DNA of 5,276 nucleotides from an uncultured Acetobacteraceae bacterium (GCA_903839965.1 CAIMEK010000612.1:1-5276); one strand, 5' to 3'. Shown: positions 1 through 5,276, counted from the first letter of the stretch. Numbers and translations are program-made. The notes: generated by a model from the letters alone, not told the origin.

Positions 1-175
1 GGCCCTGCGCGTGCGCGGCCCGCAGCTTGGCGCACTGCGCGCGCAGCCGCTCGTTCTGCCCGGCGCGCCGCGCCTGCTTGCGCACCAGCGGCCCGCCTTC
101 GCGCTCGATCAGCGTCAGTTCCGCGCCGGAATAGCCAACCAGGATGCGTCGGGTGCCCCCCGCGCCGCCGGGCAC
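1..175 (-). CDS. Putative phosphotransferase (APH/choline-kinase-like), N-terminal part only
   Basis: The frame starts at GTG (175-173) six bases after the stop of the upstream nucleotidyltransferase-HAD gene. That stop is in the same frame, so no earlier start is possible. It stays open to the left edge, giving 58 residues that begin (V/M)PGGAGGTRRILVGYSG. The stretch GYSGAELTLIEREGGPLVRK (residues 15-34) looks like the first beta strands and ATP-binding lysine region of aminoglycoside-phosphotransferase/choline-kinase-fold enzymes. It is followed by a helix with NERLRAQCAKLRAAHAQ, resembling the N-E-R-L-x-x-Q-x-x-K-x-R-A pattern I recall from phosphotransferases in polysaccharide clusters. 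The catalytic loop lies outside the window, so kinase activity cannot be confirmed. It would be the third gene of the minus-strand operon and might phosphorylate the small molecule that its neighbours dephosphorylate or activate. That the gene is real is fairly safe from spacing and codon pattern; the function is tentative. Confidence 0.55.
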   Translation of the reverse strand, partial: MPGGAGGTRRILVGYSGAELTLIEREGGPLVRKQARRAGQNERLRAQCAKLRAAHAQG

Positions 176-178
176 GCC

Positions 179-1282
179 TCAGAGCTCCCGATCCAGCGTT
201 CGATGGTCCTCCAGTAACACGTGCTGGAGGTCGGTGCTGTTGCGCCGGACATTCACCGCGACCGCGGACGGGAAGGGGTTGGACTGGGCGTAGTCGTTCA
301 CCAGGAAACGCGTGCCGTGCTGGCAATCCATGATCAGCGCATGCACGCGCAACCCGAGTCCCTCCAGCGCGCTGAGCGTCGCCGCGCGAAAGCGTTCCGG
401 CCGCGACGTCATGAACACCAGTTGGGCGCCGCGCCCCTGCAGCGACAGGATGTGGTCCACGTTCTCCTGAATCGGCTCGGGCGGATCGCCCCAGTACGGC
501 GGGAAGAACAGGCTCTGGTTGCGGAAGATGACGCCGTCGATGTCGAGCACGATGGTCGGCAGCCGCTCGCGATAGGCGTTCCAGTCGGCGCGCGTGCCGA
601 TATCGACGATGTCGTTCACCGCGCAGGGCACGAACACGTGCCGGTGCAGCACGGCGTTGGCGACCACGTGCGAGACGAACAGGTTCCGCCCGCTCCCCAG
701 GCCGGCGAGCCGCTCGTAGGCGGCGACGAACACGGCGGCGTCGATGAACCCGTACAACCCGATCGAGATCAGGTTGGAGACGACGTTCTTCTCCACCACG
801 TCGGCGATCATGTCCTGTTCGTTCAGCCGCACATAGCTCTTGCGCCCGGGCTCGGACACCGACGGCATGGCGCGCAGGTCGGCGACGGCAATGAACGAGC
901 TGTCGGGGAAATCCCCCCGCAGGGTGAAGAAGGAATCGCCGTCCTTGATGCAGATCGGCCCGGTCACCCGGGCCTGCTCGATGACGCGGCGCACGGTTTC
1001 GGCGGGTCCGCCGGTCGGCTGGTCGAGCACCAGGCATTCCACGTCGCCGTCGAAGGCACGCCGCAGGGCCTCGGTGACCCCGTAGCGTTCCTCGCACTCC
1101 CGCAGCACCACCACGATCCGGCGGCCGATCCGCTCGCGGGGCACCGTGGCGGCGGCCCGGGTAACCAGCAACTGGCCGCCGGGCGTGGTGAGCAGCCATT
1201 TCGGGCGCAGTCGCGAGCCCGGCCGCAGCGGCGCCGCGCAGGGAATGATCAAGGTCCAGCGCTGGTCCTGCTGTCCGCTCAT
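179..1282 (-). CDS. Two-domain protein: nucleotidyltransferase-like domain fused to HAD hydrolase domain
   Basis: A 367-residue cytoplasmic protein with no signal peptide or membrane segment. Residues 8-240 form a GT-A/nucleotidyltransferase-like domain: an opening strand TLIIPCAAPLRPGSRLRPKWLLTTP (10-34) with the PK pair at 27-28, an acidic metal-type motif KDGDSFF (113-119; D114, D116), and a closing DIGTRADWNAY (227-237) like the D-x-GT-x-x-DW found late in sugar nucleotidyltransferases. Residues 242-367 form a HAD domain: motif I IVLDIDGVIF with likely nucleophile D247 and acid/base D249, motif II VFMTSRPER (T292/S293), and a late FLVNDY motif (327-331) where many HADs have DD or ED. The usual glycine-rich AGxGxR loop is replaced by CAAPLRPGSR, so the first domain may be divergent or inactive. 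ATG is chosen because it overlaps the upstream stop as ATGA and has GGGAG seven bases ahead. The probable role is preparing a nucleotide-activated surface-glycan precursor; the substrate is unknown. Confidence 0.8.
   Translation of the reverse strand: MSGQQDQRWTLIIPCAAPLRPGSRLRPKWLLTTPGGQLLVTRAAATVPRERIGRRIVVVLRECEERYGVTEALRRAFDGDVECLVLDQPTGGPAETVRRVIEQARVTGPICIKDGDSFFTLRGDFPDSSFIAVADLRAMPSVSEPGRKSYVRLNEQDMIADVVEKNVVSNLISIGLYGFIDAAVFVAAYERLAGLGSGRNLFVSHVVANAVLHRHVFVPCAVNDIVDIGTRADWNAYRERLPTIVLDIDGVIFRNQSLFFPPYWGDPPEPIQENVDHILSLQGRGAQLVFMTSRPERFRAATLSALEGLGLRVHALIMDCQHGTRFLVNDYAQSNPFPSAVAVNVRRNSTDLQHVLLEDHRTLDREL
185..189 (-). promoter_or_regulatory. Ribosome binding site supporting the GTG start at 175
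   Basis: On the minus strand GGGAG lies nine bases upstream of the GTG at 175-173, inside the last codons of the preceding gene. This supports translation of the partial phosphotransferase-like gene from that GTG, probably coupled to termination of the upstream gene. Confidence 0.5.
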
Positions 1283-2064
1283 CGGGGCGCTCCCGTCAGT
1301 GCCTTTTTCAGCCGGTTCACATGCATGATAAAATCGGGGGTCACAAGGGCGCCGGCGAGTTCTTCCGGTGTGCCCATCGACCAGTATTGCGCGACATCCA
1401 CAATACCCACCGCCAGCCCCTCCGCGATCATCGCGTTGTAGGCGCCGGAGACATAGAACTCGCCGTTGCCGGTGCGCTGGTTGCGCGCCACGATTTCATG
1501 CGCAATGCGGAAAAGCAGCGCCGCCGAGCCGAATCCGTATGCCCCGATCAACGCACGGTCGGAAATCGGTTCTTTCTCCGCGGTCCGCAGCACGCGCCCG
1601 TCGCGCACCTCGGCAAAGCTGTAGCGCGGCTCGCCCGAGCGGAACGACGCCAACAGCCCGGCACTGGCGTCCGAGCCGGCCTGCATGGCCAGGATGCGCC
1701 GGCAATAGGCCGGCGACGAAAAGGTCAGGTCGCAGTCGAGCACCACGGCCGGGGCGGCGGGGTTGCGCAGGCACGGCTCGGCGGCAAGGCAGGTTTCCAG
1801 GGCGCCGCCGGTCAGCTCAGGCACCAGCGCGATGGCGAGCGCCGGTTCGGCCTGCCTCAGCAGGGTCGCGATGCCGGCCCGCGCTTCGTGCTCGGCCAGC
1901 ACGACGCAGACGACCTCTGCGTCCGGCACATGGGCCCGGATCGATCCCAGCGCCAGGCGGAACATCGGCACGCCGAGCACCGGAATGACCGGCTTCGGCC
2001 GCAACTCGCCGGCCGAGCGGAACCGGGAGCCCAAACCGGCCATGGGCATGATCACACTGACCAA
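1279..2064 (-). CDS. Sugar-phosphate-type nucleotidyltransferase (NTP transferase family), 261 aa
   Basis: The protein should transfer an NMP group from NTP to a sugar phosphate or similar phosphorylated compound in the cytoplasm. From the chosen TTG the N-terminus reads MVSVIMPMAGLGSRF, the expected first strand and glycine-rich nucleotide loop (8-15). It is followed by RPKPVIPVLGVPMF (22-35) with the PKP signature, LTGGALETCLAA (84-95), the metal-binding DCD (110-112), EKE (163-165), GAYGF (174-178) and YWSMGTPEEL (227-236). This is a complete, compact enzyme; extra regulatory repeats such as those of GlmU or GlgC are absent. An in-frame ATG further upstream (2193) would add 43 residues and run back over the tlpA stop with no family similarity, so TTG 2064 is preferred. 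The stop overlaps the next gene by ATGA. Specificity (CTP, UTP, GTP or dTTP; which phosphate) is not evident. A role in capsule, LPS or other surface-glycan precursor synthesis is inferred. Confidence 0.85.
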   Translation of the reverse strand: MVSVIMPMAGLGSRFRSAGELRPKPVIPVLGVPMFRLALGSIRAHVPDAEVVCVVLAEHEARAGIATLLRQAEPALAIALVPELTGGALETCLAAEPCLRNPAAPAVVLDCDLTFSSPAYCRRILAMQAGSDASAGLLASFRSGEPRYSFAEVRDGRVLRTAEKEPISDRALIGAYGFGSAALLFRIAHEIVARNQRTGNGEFYVSGAYNAMIAEGLAVGIVDVAQYWSMGTPEELAGALVTPDFIMHVNRLKKALTGAPR

Positions 2065-2125
2065 GGGAGTGTCCTGACGGCGGAACCGGGGCGGAGAATC
2101 CCCCCATCGGGCAAGCTCCGCAAGC
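2065..2125 (-). other. Gap between tlpA-like gene and nucleotidyltransferase operon
   Basis: These 61 bases hold no gene. Just after the tlpA-like stop there is a 7-base direct repeat, GCAAGCT at 2111-2117 and 2120-2126, which also allows a weak 5-bp hairpin (AAGCT/AGCTT). GGGG and CCCC runs at 2088-2091 and 2100-2103 could form a second weak stem. Neither is followed by a T run, so no terminator is called. The downstream genes may be read from the tlpA-like transcript or from an unrecognised promoter here. Confidence 0.4.
2072..2075 (-). promoter_or_regulatory. Ribosome binding site deciding the TTG start of the nucleotidyltransferase
   Basis: AGGA on the minus strand stands seven bases before TTG 2064-2062. 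The alternative GTG at 2055 and ATG at 2049 have no purine-rich site at suitable distance, and both would cut into the conserved first beta strand. Confidence 0.5.
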
Positions 2126-2722
2126 TTACCCCACCAGACGCTTGATCTCCGCCACCGCGGCCTCGCTCGCCCAATCGAGGGCGCCTTCCGCACGGGCGCG
2201 CTCGCGCCCCGCGCGGTCGATGATCAGCGTGGTCGGGATGCCCCGCGCACCCCAGGCCTGCGCCGCCGCGCCCTTCGGGTCGAGCCAGACCGGCAGCCCC
2301 TCGATGGCGTGCCCGCGATAGAACGCCTCCACCGCCGCCGCCCCGCCGCGGTCCGACGAGGCCGGCAGCACCAGGATGCCCTCGCCCCGCAGCCGCCTGG
2401 CCAGCGCGGCCAGCGCCGGCAATTCCGCCACGCACGGCACGCACCAGGTCGCCCACAGATTGACCACCAGCCCGTGGCCCGCGAACTCGCCGAGCCCATG
2501 CACGACGCCGGCGGCATCGACCAGTTCGGCCGGGGGCACCACCGCCGGCGGATCGGTGGGCTGCAGGGCCGCGATGCCGAGCAGCCGCACCGCGTGCTCG
2601 CCCGCCGGCGTATGCACCTCCGGCGCCGGCGGTTTGCCCCACCGCCAGGCAACCGCTAGGGTCCCGCCCAGCACCGCCACGCCCGCGGTCAGCAGCAGGC
2701 GGCGGCGCGACGCCGGCCTCAT
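2126..2722 (-). CDS. tlpA: TlpA-family thiol:disulfide oxidoreductase (redoxin)
   Basis: A 198-residue exported thioredoxin-like protein that probably reduces disulfides on the periplasmic side of the inner membrane, for example in cytochrome c or cytochrome oxidase maturation, as for other TlpA/ResA proteins. The N-terminus MRPASRRRLLLTAGVAVLGG has a basic cluster followed by a hydrophobic segment (9-26). This fits an uncleaved membrane anchor or possibly a Tat-type signal (SRRRLLL), and there is no lipobox cysteine. The redox domain spans about 62-198: LVVNLWATWCVPCVAELPAL carries the active site W93-C94-V-P-C97, and GIPTTLIIDRAG (161-172) carries the cis-proline P163. ATG 2722 is preceded six bases upstream by AAGGTG. 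The reading frame stays open far upstream across argH antisense, but that extension has no family similarity and lies before the signal sequence. The gene is divergent from argH, an arrangement I recall from other alphaproteobacteria. Confidence 0.9.
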   Translation of the reverse strand: MRPASRRRLLLTAGVAVLGGTLAVAWRWGKPPAPEVHTPAGEHAVRLLGIAALQPTDPPAVVPPAELVDAAGVVHGLGEFAGHGLVVNLWATWCVPCVAELPALAALARRLRGEGILVLPASSDRGGAAAVEAFYRGHAIEGLPVWLDPKGAAAQAWGARGIPTTLIIDRAGRERARAEGALDWASEAAVAEIKRLVG

Positions 2723-2749
2723 GCCTTGCACCTTTGGGGAACGCCTCTC
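2723..2749. promoter_or_regulatory. 27-base divergent start region between tlpA and argH
   Basis: Only 27 bases separate the two start codons, and both ribosome binding sites lie within them. AAGGTG on the minus strand (2734-2729) serves the TlpA gene and GGGGA on the plus strand (2736-2740) serves argH, nine bases before its TTG. There is no room for two promoters, so the -10/-35 elements must lie within the opposite coding sequences or much further upstream. I could not pick convincing promoter boxes. Confidence 0.6.
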
Positions 2750-4159
2750 TTGAGCGACACGCCCACACCTCCCGACGCCGAAGCCAATCTGCAATGGGGC
2801 GGGCGCTTCGCCGCCGGGCCCTCCGCGATCATGCAGGAAATCAACGCCTCCATCGGCTTCGACCGCAAGCTGTGGCGCCAGGACATCCAGGGCTCGCTGG
2901 CGCACGCCGCCATGCTGGCGAAGATGGGGATCATCGCCCCCGCGGACGAGAGGGACATCGCCACCGGCCTGGCGGCGATCGCCGCCGACATCGAGGCCGG
3001 CCGCTTCACCTTCGACGCGGCGCTCGAAGACATCCACATGAACATCGAGGCGCGGCTGAGCGAACGCATCGGCGAGGCCGGCAAGCGCCTGCACACCGCC
3101 CGCAGCCGCAACGACCAGGTCGCCACCGACTTCCGGCTCTGGGTGCGCGACGCCATCGACGGGCTGGACGCGCAGATCGCCGACGCCATGCGCGCCCTGG
3201 CCAGCCGCGCAGCCGAGCACGCCGCCGACCCGATGCCGGGCTTCACCCACCTGCAGACCGCCCAGCCCGTTACCTTCGGCCACCACCTGCTGGCCTATGT
3301 GGAAATGCTCGCCCGCGATCGCGGCCGCCTGGCGGATTGCCGGCGGCGGCTGAACGAATGCCCGCTCGGCGCGGCGGCGCTGGCCGGCACCTCGTTCGCC
3401 ATCGACCGCGATGCCACCGCCGCGGCGCTGGGCTTTTACCGCCCGGCGGCAAACTCGCTCGACGCCGTGTCGGACCGCGATTTCGCCCTGGAATTCCTCG
3501 CCGCCGCTGCCATCTCGGCGGTGCACCTGTCGCGGCTGGCCGAGGAAATCGTCATCTGGTGCAGCGCACCCTTCCGCTTCATCCGCCTGTCGGACGCCTA
3601 CACCACCGGCAGCTCGATCATGCCGCAGAAACGCAACCCGGACGCCGCCGAACTGGTGCGCGCCAAGACCGGGCGAATCACCGGCGCCCTGGTGGGGCTG
3701 CTGACCGTGATGAAGGGCCTGCCGCTGGCCTACGCGAAGGACATGCAGGAAGACAAGGAACCGGTGTTCGACGCCGCCGCCGCCTGGGCGCTGGCCCTGG
3801 CCGCGCTCGCCGGCATGGTGCGCGACCTGGCGCCCGACACCGCCCGCATGCGCATATTCGCCGCCTCCGGCTTCGCCACCGCGACCGACCTGGCCGACTG
3901 GCTGGTGCGCGTGCTCGCGCTGCCGTTCCGCACCGCACATCACATTACCGGGCGACTGGTGGCGCGGGCGGAAGCGCAAGGGGTGGACCTGGCCGGGTTG
4001 ACCCTGGCGGACATGCAAGCCGAGGAACCCCGCATCACCGCGGCGGTGTTCTCGGTGCTTACGGTGGACGCCTCGGTGGCCTCGCGCACCTCCTACGGCG
4101 GCACCGCACCGGCAAACGTGGCACGACAGGCCAGGCGCTGGCTGGAGGCGCTGGCATGA
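2750..4159 (+). CDS. argH: Argininosuccinate lyase
   Basis: A cytosolic enzyme of arginine biosynthesis that splits argininosuccinate into arginine and fumarate, normally a homotetramer of the fumarase/aspartase superfamily. At 469 residues it has the usual family length. Visible signatures are WGGRF (16-20), HTARSRNDQVATDFRLW (115-131), THLQTAQPVTFGHHLLAY (166-183) with the conserved histidine H167, and the mobile-loop signature GSSIMPQKRNPD (287-298) carrying the catalytic serine and substrate-binding Lys/Asn, followed by ELVRAKTGR and, near the end, SYGGTAP. The start is TTG 2750, nine bases after GGGGA and giving MSDTPTPPDAEANLQWGGRF. An in-frame TTG at 2726 would add eight residues, lacks its own binding site and lies on top of the divergent gene's leader. 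The stop overlaps the ATG of the following lipoprotein gene (ATGA), indicating translational coupling. All key motifs are intact and there is no sign of a frameshift. Confidence 0.97.
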   Translation: MSDTPTPPDAEANLQWGGRFAAGPSAIMQEINASIGFDRKLWRQDIQGSLAHAAMLAKMGIIAPADERDIATGLAAIAADIEAGRFTFDAALEDIHMNIEARLSERIGEAGKRLHTARSRNDQVATDFRLWVRDAIDGLDAQIADAMRALASRAAEHAADPMPGFTHLQTAQPVTFGHHLLAYVEMLARDRGRLADCRRRLNECPLGAAALAGTSFAIDRDATAAALGFYRPAANSLDAVSDRDFALEFLAAAAISAVHLSRLAEEIVIWCSAPFRFIRLSDAYTTGSSIMPQKRNPDAAELVRAKTGRITGALVGLLTVMKGLPLAYAKDMQEDKEPVFDAAAAWALALAALAGMVRDLAPDTARMRIFAASGFATATDLADWLVRVLALPFRTAHHITGRLVARAEAQGVDLAGLTLADMQAEEPRITAAVFSVLTVDASVASRTSYGGTAPANVARQARRWLEALA

Positions 4160-5276
4160 AAACAACGATGCTCCTGCTGGCGCTGGCGCTGCTGCTGGTG
4201 GGCTGCGGCCGCAAGAGCTGGCCACAACCGCCGGGACCGACCGATCAGATCATCTACCCGCGGACTTATCCGTCGCGGTGAAGAAAGATAAAGGCGAGGG
4301 CGCTGCCCTCGACCCGCCAAGGGCCGGGAGGCCCTTGGACCCTCTTTTACCGAACTCGCGAACGCGCCGAGAAGACCGTCGATCTGCGCCGCCCACTTTT
4401 GAGGCGAAGATTCGGTGAAGCCCGCCTTGAGGAGTTCGGCCAGCTGCCCAACCAGCTCAATGCCAGGCGGGTCGCCGTCGTTATCGGGCGGCGACACGAT
4501 GACCCGATCGATCAGCGCCCTGGCGGCTTCGAACGCCTCGCGATCGTCGCCTCGCGCTAGCACCTCCCGGAGATTGGCTATCTTCGCGCGATAGACCTTC
4601 GCGATGGCTGGATGCAGAGCCGGCAGGTCCGCTGGAGCCGCAGATCCCTCGGCAGCCAGCCGCGCGCGCCGGGTTTCCATCTCCGCCAGTCTGGTGCGCA
4701 GGCTCGAGCTTCGATCGCCGTCGCTGATCACATCCACCAGATTGTTGATCTTGCGCCCGAGTCCCGCCAGCTCGCGTGCCCGCGCATCCGCCTCTGCCCT
4801 CAGGTCATCGCCCAGCTTGGCCCACTCGGCCGTGAACGCCCTGACGAAGTCCTCAACGGCATCCGGCTGCATCAGCTGCCGAGCCAGCGCATCGAGCACC
4901 TGCGCTTCCAGGGTCGCACGACGCACCGCGCTCGTGTTGGGGCACCCGAGGGTCCGTCCCGCCGGACAGCTGAGGTAGTCTTTGCCGATGGAAGCGAAAG
5001 GTCGCCCGCAGCAGCCGCAGAACACCTTCCCCGTCAACAGATGGCGTGGCCGGCGCCGCTCCCAGAAACCGGTCGTGTCGGCGGCGGCCACCGGCCCGGC
5101 ACGCTTGCCAACACTCTCGACTGCCAACCGACCCTGGACACGCTCCCACAGTGGCTGGTCGATGATACGCAGTTCCGGCACCGACCGGGTCACGAGCTGG
5201 TCCGGATCATTCAGGTATCGCACACGGCAGCCGGTGTGCGGATCCTTGGCGCCACCGCGACGGCACCAGGTCAACA
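4093..5276 (-). CDS. Large serine recombinase/integrase, C-terminal half; 5' end outside window, stop codon displaced
   Basis: The frame is open at the right edge, so the N-terminal resolvase domain with its catalytic serine is not visible. Positions below count from the first in-window methionine. Residues 1-50 (RRGGAKDPHTGCRVRYLNDPDQL, then VPELRIIDQPLWERVQGRL) match the end of the 'Recombinase' DNA-binding domain. Residues 79-115 form the recombinase zinc ribbon with C86, C89, C103 and C111 (FCGCCG, LSCPAGRTLGCPN). Residues about 140-210 are a charged probable coiled coil, and ALIDRVIVSPP (253-263) plus GIELVGQLAELL (271-282) are the usual closing strands. Such proteins integrate or excise phages and other mobile elements. 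Recognisable protein ends near residue 310 (about 4345). The remaining 83 residues are low-complexity translation through the terminator hairpins, the antisense of the lipoprotein gene and 64 bases antisense to argH, up to TAG at 4093-4095. The native stop therefore seems lost. GC content appears lower than in argH, consistent with transfer. It may be active or a remnant. Confidence 0.85.
   Translation of the reverse strand, partial: LTWCRRGGAKDPHTGCRVRYLNDPDQLVTRSVPELRIIDQPLWERVQGRLAVESVGKRAGPVAAADTTGFWERRRPRHLLTGKVFCGCCGRPFASIGKDYLSCPAGRTLGCPNTSAVRRATLEAQVLDALARQLMQPDAVEDFVRAFTAEWAKLGDDLRAEADARARELAGLGRKINNLVDVISDGDRSSSLRTRLAEMETRRARLAAEGSAAPADLPALHPAIAKVYRAKIANLREVLARGDDREAFEAARALIDRVIVSPPDNDGDPPGIELVGQLAELLKAGFTESSPQKWAAQIDGLLGAFASSVKEGPRASRPLAGRGQRPRLYLSSPRRISPRVDDLIGRSRRLWPALAAAAHQQQRQRQQEHRCFHASASSQRLACRATFAGAVPP
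4156..4281 (+). CDS. Small lipoprotein, LptM/YifL-like (41 aa)
   Basis: The ATG at 4156 overlaps the argH stop in an ATGA junction. The 41-residue product begins MKTTMLLLALALLLVGCGRK: a short basic n-region, a leucine-rich hydrophobic core, and a lipobox LVGC with the acylated cysteine at C17. The mature part is only 25 residues, proline-rich (WPQPPGP), and ends TYPSR. The pattern C-G-x-K followed by prolines matches tiny lipoproteins of the LptM/YifL kind, which in enterobacteria assist maturation of the LptDE LPS translocon and are encoded next to dapF/lysA. In alphaproteobacteria a similar gene often sits between argH and lysA. Here KSWP stands where K-G-P is common. Location would be the outer membrane, facing the periplasm. 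It is read with argH and ends just before a terminator. Membership of the small-lipoprotein class is clear; the LptM assignment is an inference. Confidence 0.8.
   Translation: MKTTMLLLALALLLVGCGRKSWPQPPGPTDQIIYPRTYPSR
4281..4311 (-). terminator. Minus-strand intrinsic terminator (other half of a bidirectional pair)
   Basis: A perfect 7-bp stem, CGAGGGC (4295-4301) and GCCCTCG (4305-4311) with a 3-base loop, is followed on the minus strand by CCTTTATCTTTCTT (4294-4281). It would stop transcription arriving from the recombinase gene. The T-run is interrupted, so its strength is uncertain. Confidence 0.55.
4295..4338. repeat. Double-hairpin intergenic element (likely dispersed, REP-like)
   Basis: Two perfect inverted repeats (4295-4311 and 4317-4338) are separated by ACCCG. 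The arrangement of a GGGC-GCT-GCCC stem, ACCCGCC and an AAGGGCC-GGCCCTT stem resembles a GC-rich element that I recall occurring after many genes in Acetobacteraceae. Only one copy is present here, so its repetitive nature is recalled and not shown by this window. Confidence 0.5.
4317..4348 (+). terminator. Intrinsic terminator of the argH-lipoprotein operon
   Basis: A perfect 9-bp stem, CCAAGGGCC (4317-4325) and GGCCCTTGG (4330-4338), encloses the loop GGGA and is followed by ACCC and the T-rich TCTTTT (4343-4348). It lies 36 bases after the lipoprotein stop, in the right place and orientation to end the plus-strand transcript. Confidence 0.75.

Noticed and set aside
221..1441. A 406-codon plus-strand frame across the HAD fusion gene.
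   Set aside because: It is antisense to a gene with clear nucleotidyltransferase and HAD motifs, is rich in His/Arg/Gly/Val as expected of shadow frames, and crosses the junction between two coupled genes.
2088..2127. Weak hairpins after the TlpA-like gene as a possible terminator.
   Set aside because: The stems are only 4-5 bp with large loops and no T run follows on the minus strand; read-through into the nucleotidyltransferase gene is equally possible.
1321..2145. A 274-codon plus-strand frame across the nucleotidyltransferase gene.
   Set aside because: It is a shadow of the complete minus-strand enzyme; it has no recognisable motif and is composed mainly of Arg, Gly, Ala and His.
2726..2749. 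TTG at 2726 as an alternative argH start adding eight residues.
   Set aside because: No ribosome binding site precedes it, it overlaps the binding site and leader of the divergent gene, and TTG 2750 has GGGGA at good spacing and gives the usual protein length.
2126..4225. A 699-codon open frame on the minus strand ending in the TlpA-like protein, suggesting a long N-terminal fusion.
   Set aside because: The upstream 500 codons are antisense to argH, low in complexity and rich in Gly/Ala/Arg. The TlpA part has its own signal sequence, ATG and ribosome binding site at 2722. Long antisense frames are common in high-GC DNA.
2734..4281. A 515-codon plus-strand frame that ends in the lipoprotein, suggesting a long fusion.
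   Set aside because: It runs out of frame with argH, whose motifs are all in the other frame. The real protein in this frame starts at 4156 with a signal peptide and lipobox.
4093..4344. The C-terminal extension of the recombinase as a genuine extra domain.
   Set aside because: It is translated from terminator hairpins and antisense of the lipoprotein and argH genes, and includes a Gln-rich run that only mirrors the leucine-rich signal peptide codons.

Overview
The window is GC-rich throughout. Its gene order (a TlpA-type redoxin divergent from argH, then a very small lipoprotein) and the paired hairpins of the form 'GGGC..GCCC, ACCCGCC, AAGGGCC..GGCCCTT' after the lipoprotein gene point to an alphaproteobacterium. 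The best guess is Acetobacteraceae or another member of the Rhodospirillales. This placement is inferred from remembered synteny and repeat style, not from a database comparison.

Left part (1-2064, all on the minus strand): three tightly packed genes that look like one transcript. In transcription order they are a sugar-phosphate-type nucleotidyltransferase (261 aa, TTG start), a two-domain protein joining a nucleotidyltransferase-like domain to a HAD phosphatase-like domain (367 aa, ATGA overlap with the previous gene), and the start of what looks like a small-molecule phosphotransferase (GTG start, cut by the left edge). Kinase, phosphatase and nucleotidyltransferase functions together suggest a short pathway that makes a nucleotide-activated sugar or alcohol for surface polysaccharide. 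The substrate cannot be read from the sequence.

Middle part (2126-4281): a membrane-anchored or exported TlpA-like thioredoxin on the minus strand and argininosuccinate lyase (argH) on the plus strand diverge, with only 27 bases between their start codons. argH overlaps by ATGA a 41-residue lipoprotein gene resembling the LptM/YifL type. In many alphaproteobacteria lysA would follow; here it does not.

Right part (about 4282-5276): two perfect hairpins arranged as a bidirectional terminator, then the C-terminal half of a large serine recombinase on the minus strand, pointing back towards argH and cut by the right edge. Its reading frame has no stop at the expected end of the protein. It runs through the terminator, antisense to the whole lipoprotein gene and into the antisense of argH. 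This looks like the edge of an integrated mobile element, or its remnant, placed just after the argH-lipoprotein operon. No RNA genes, CRISPR arrays or rRNA were seen.
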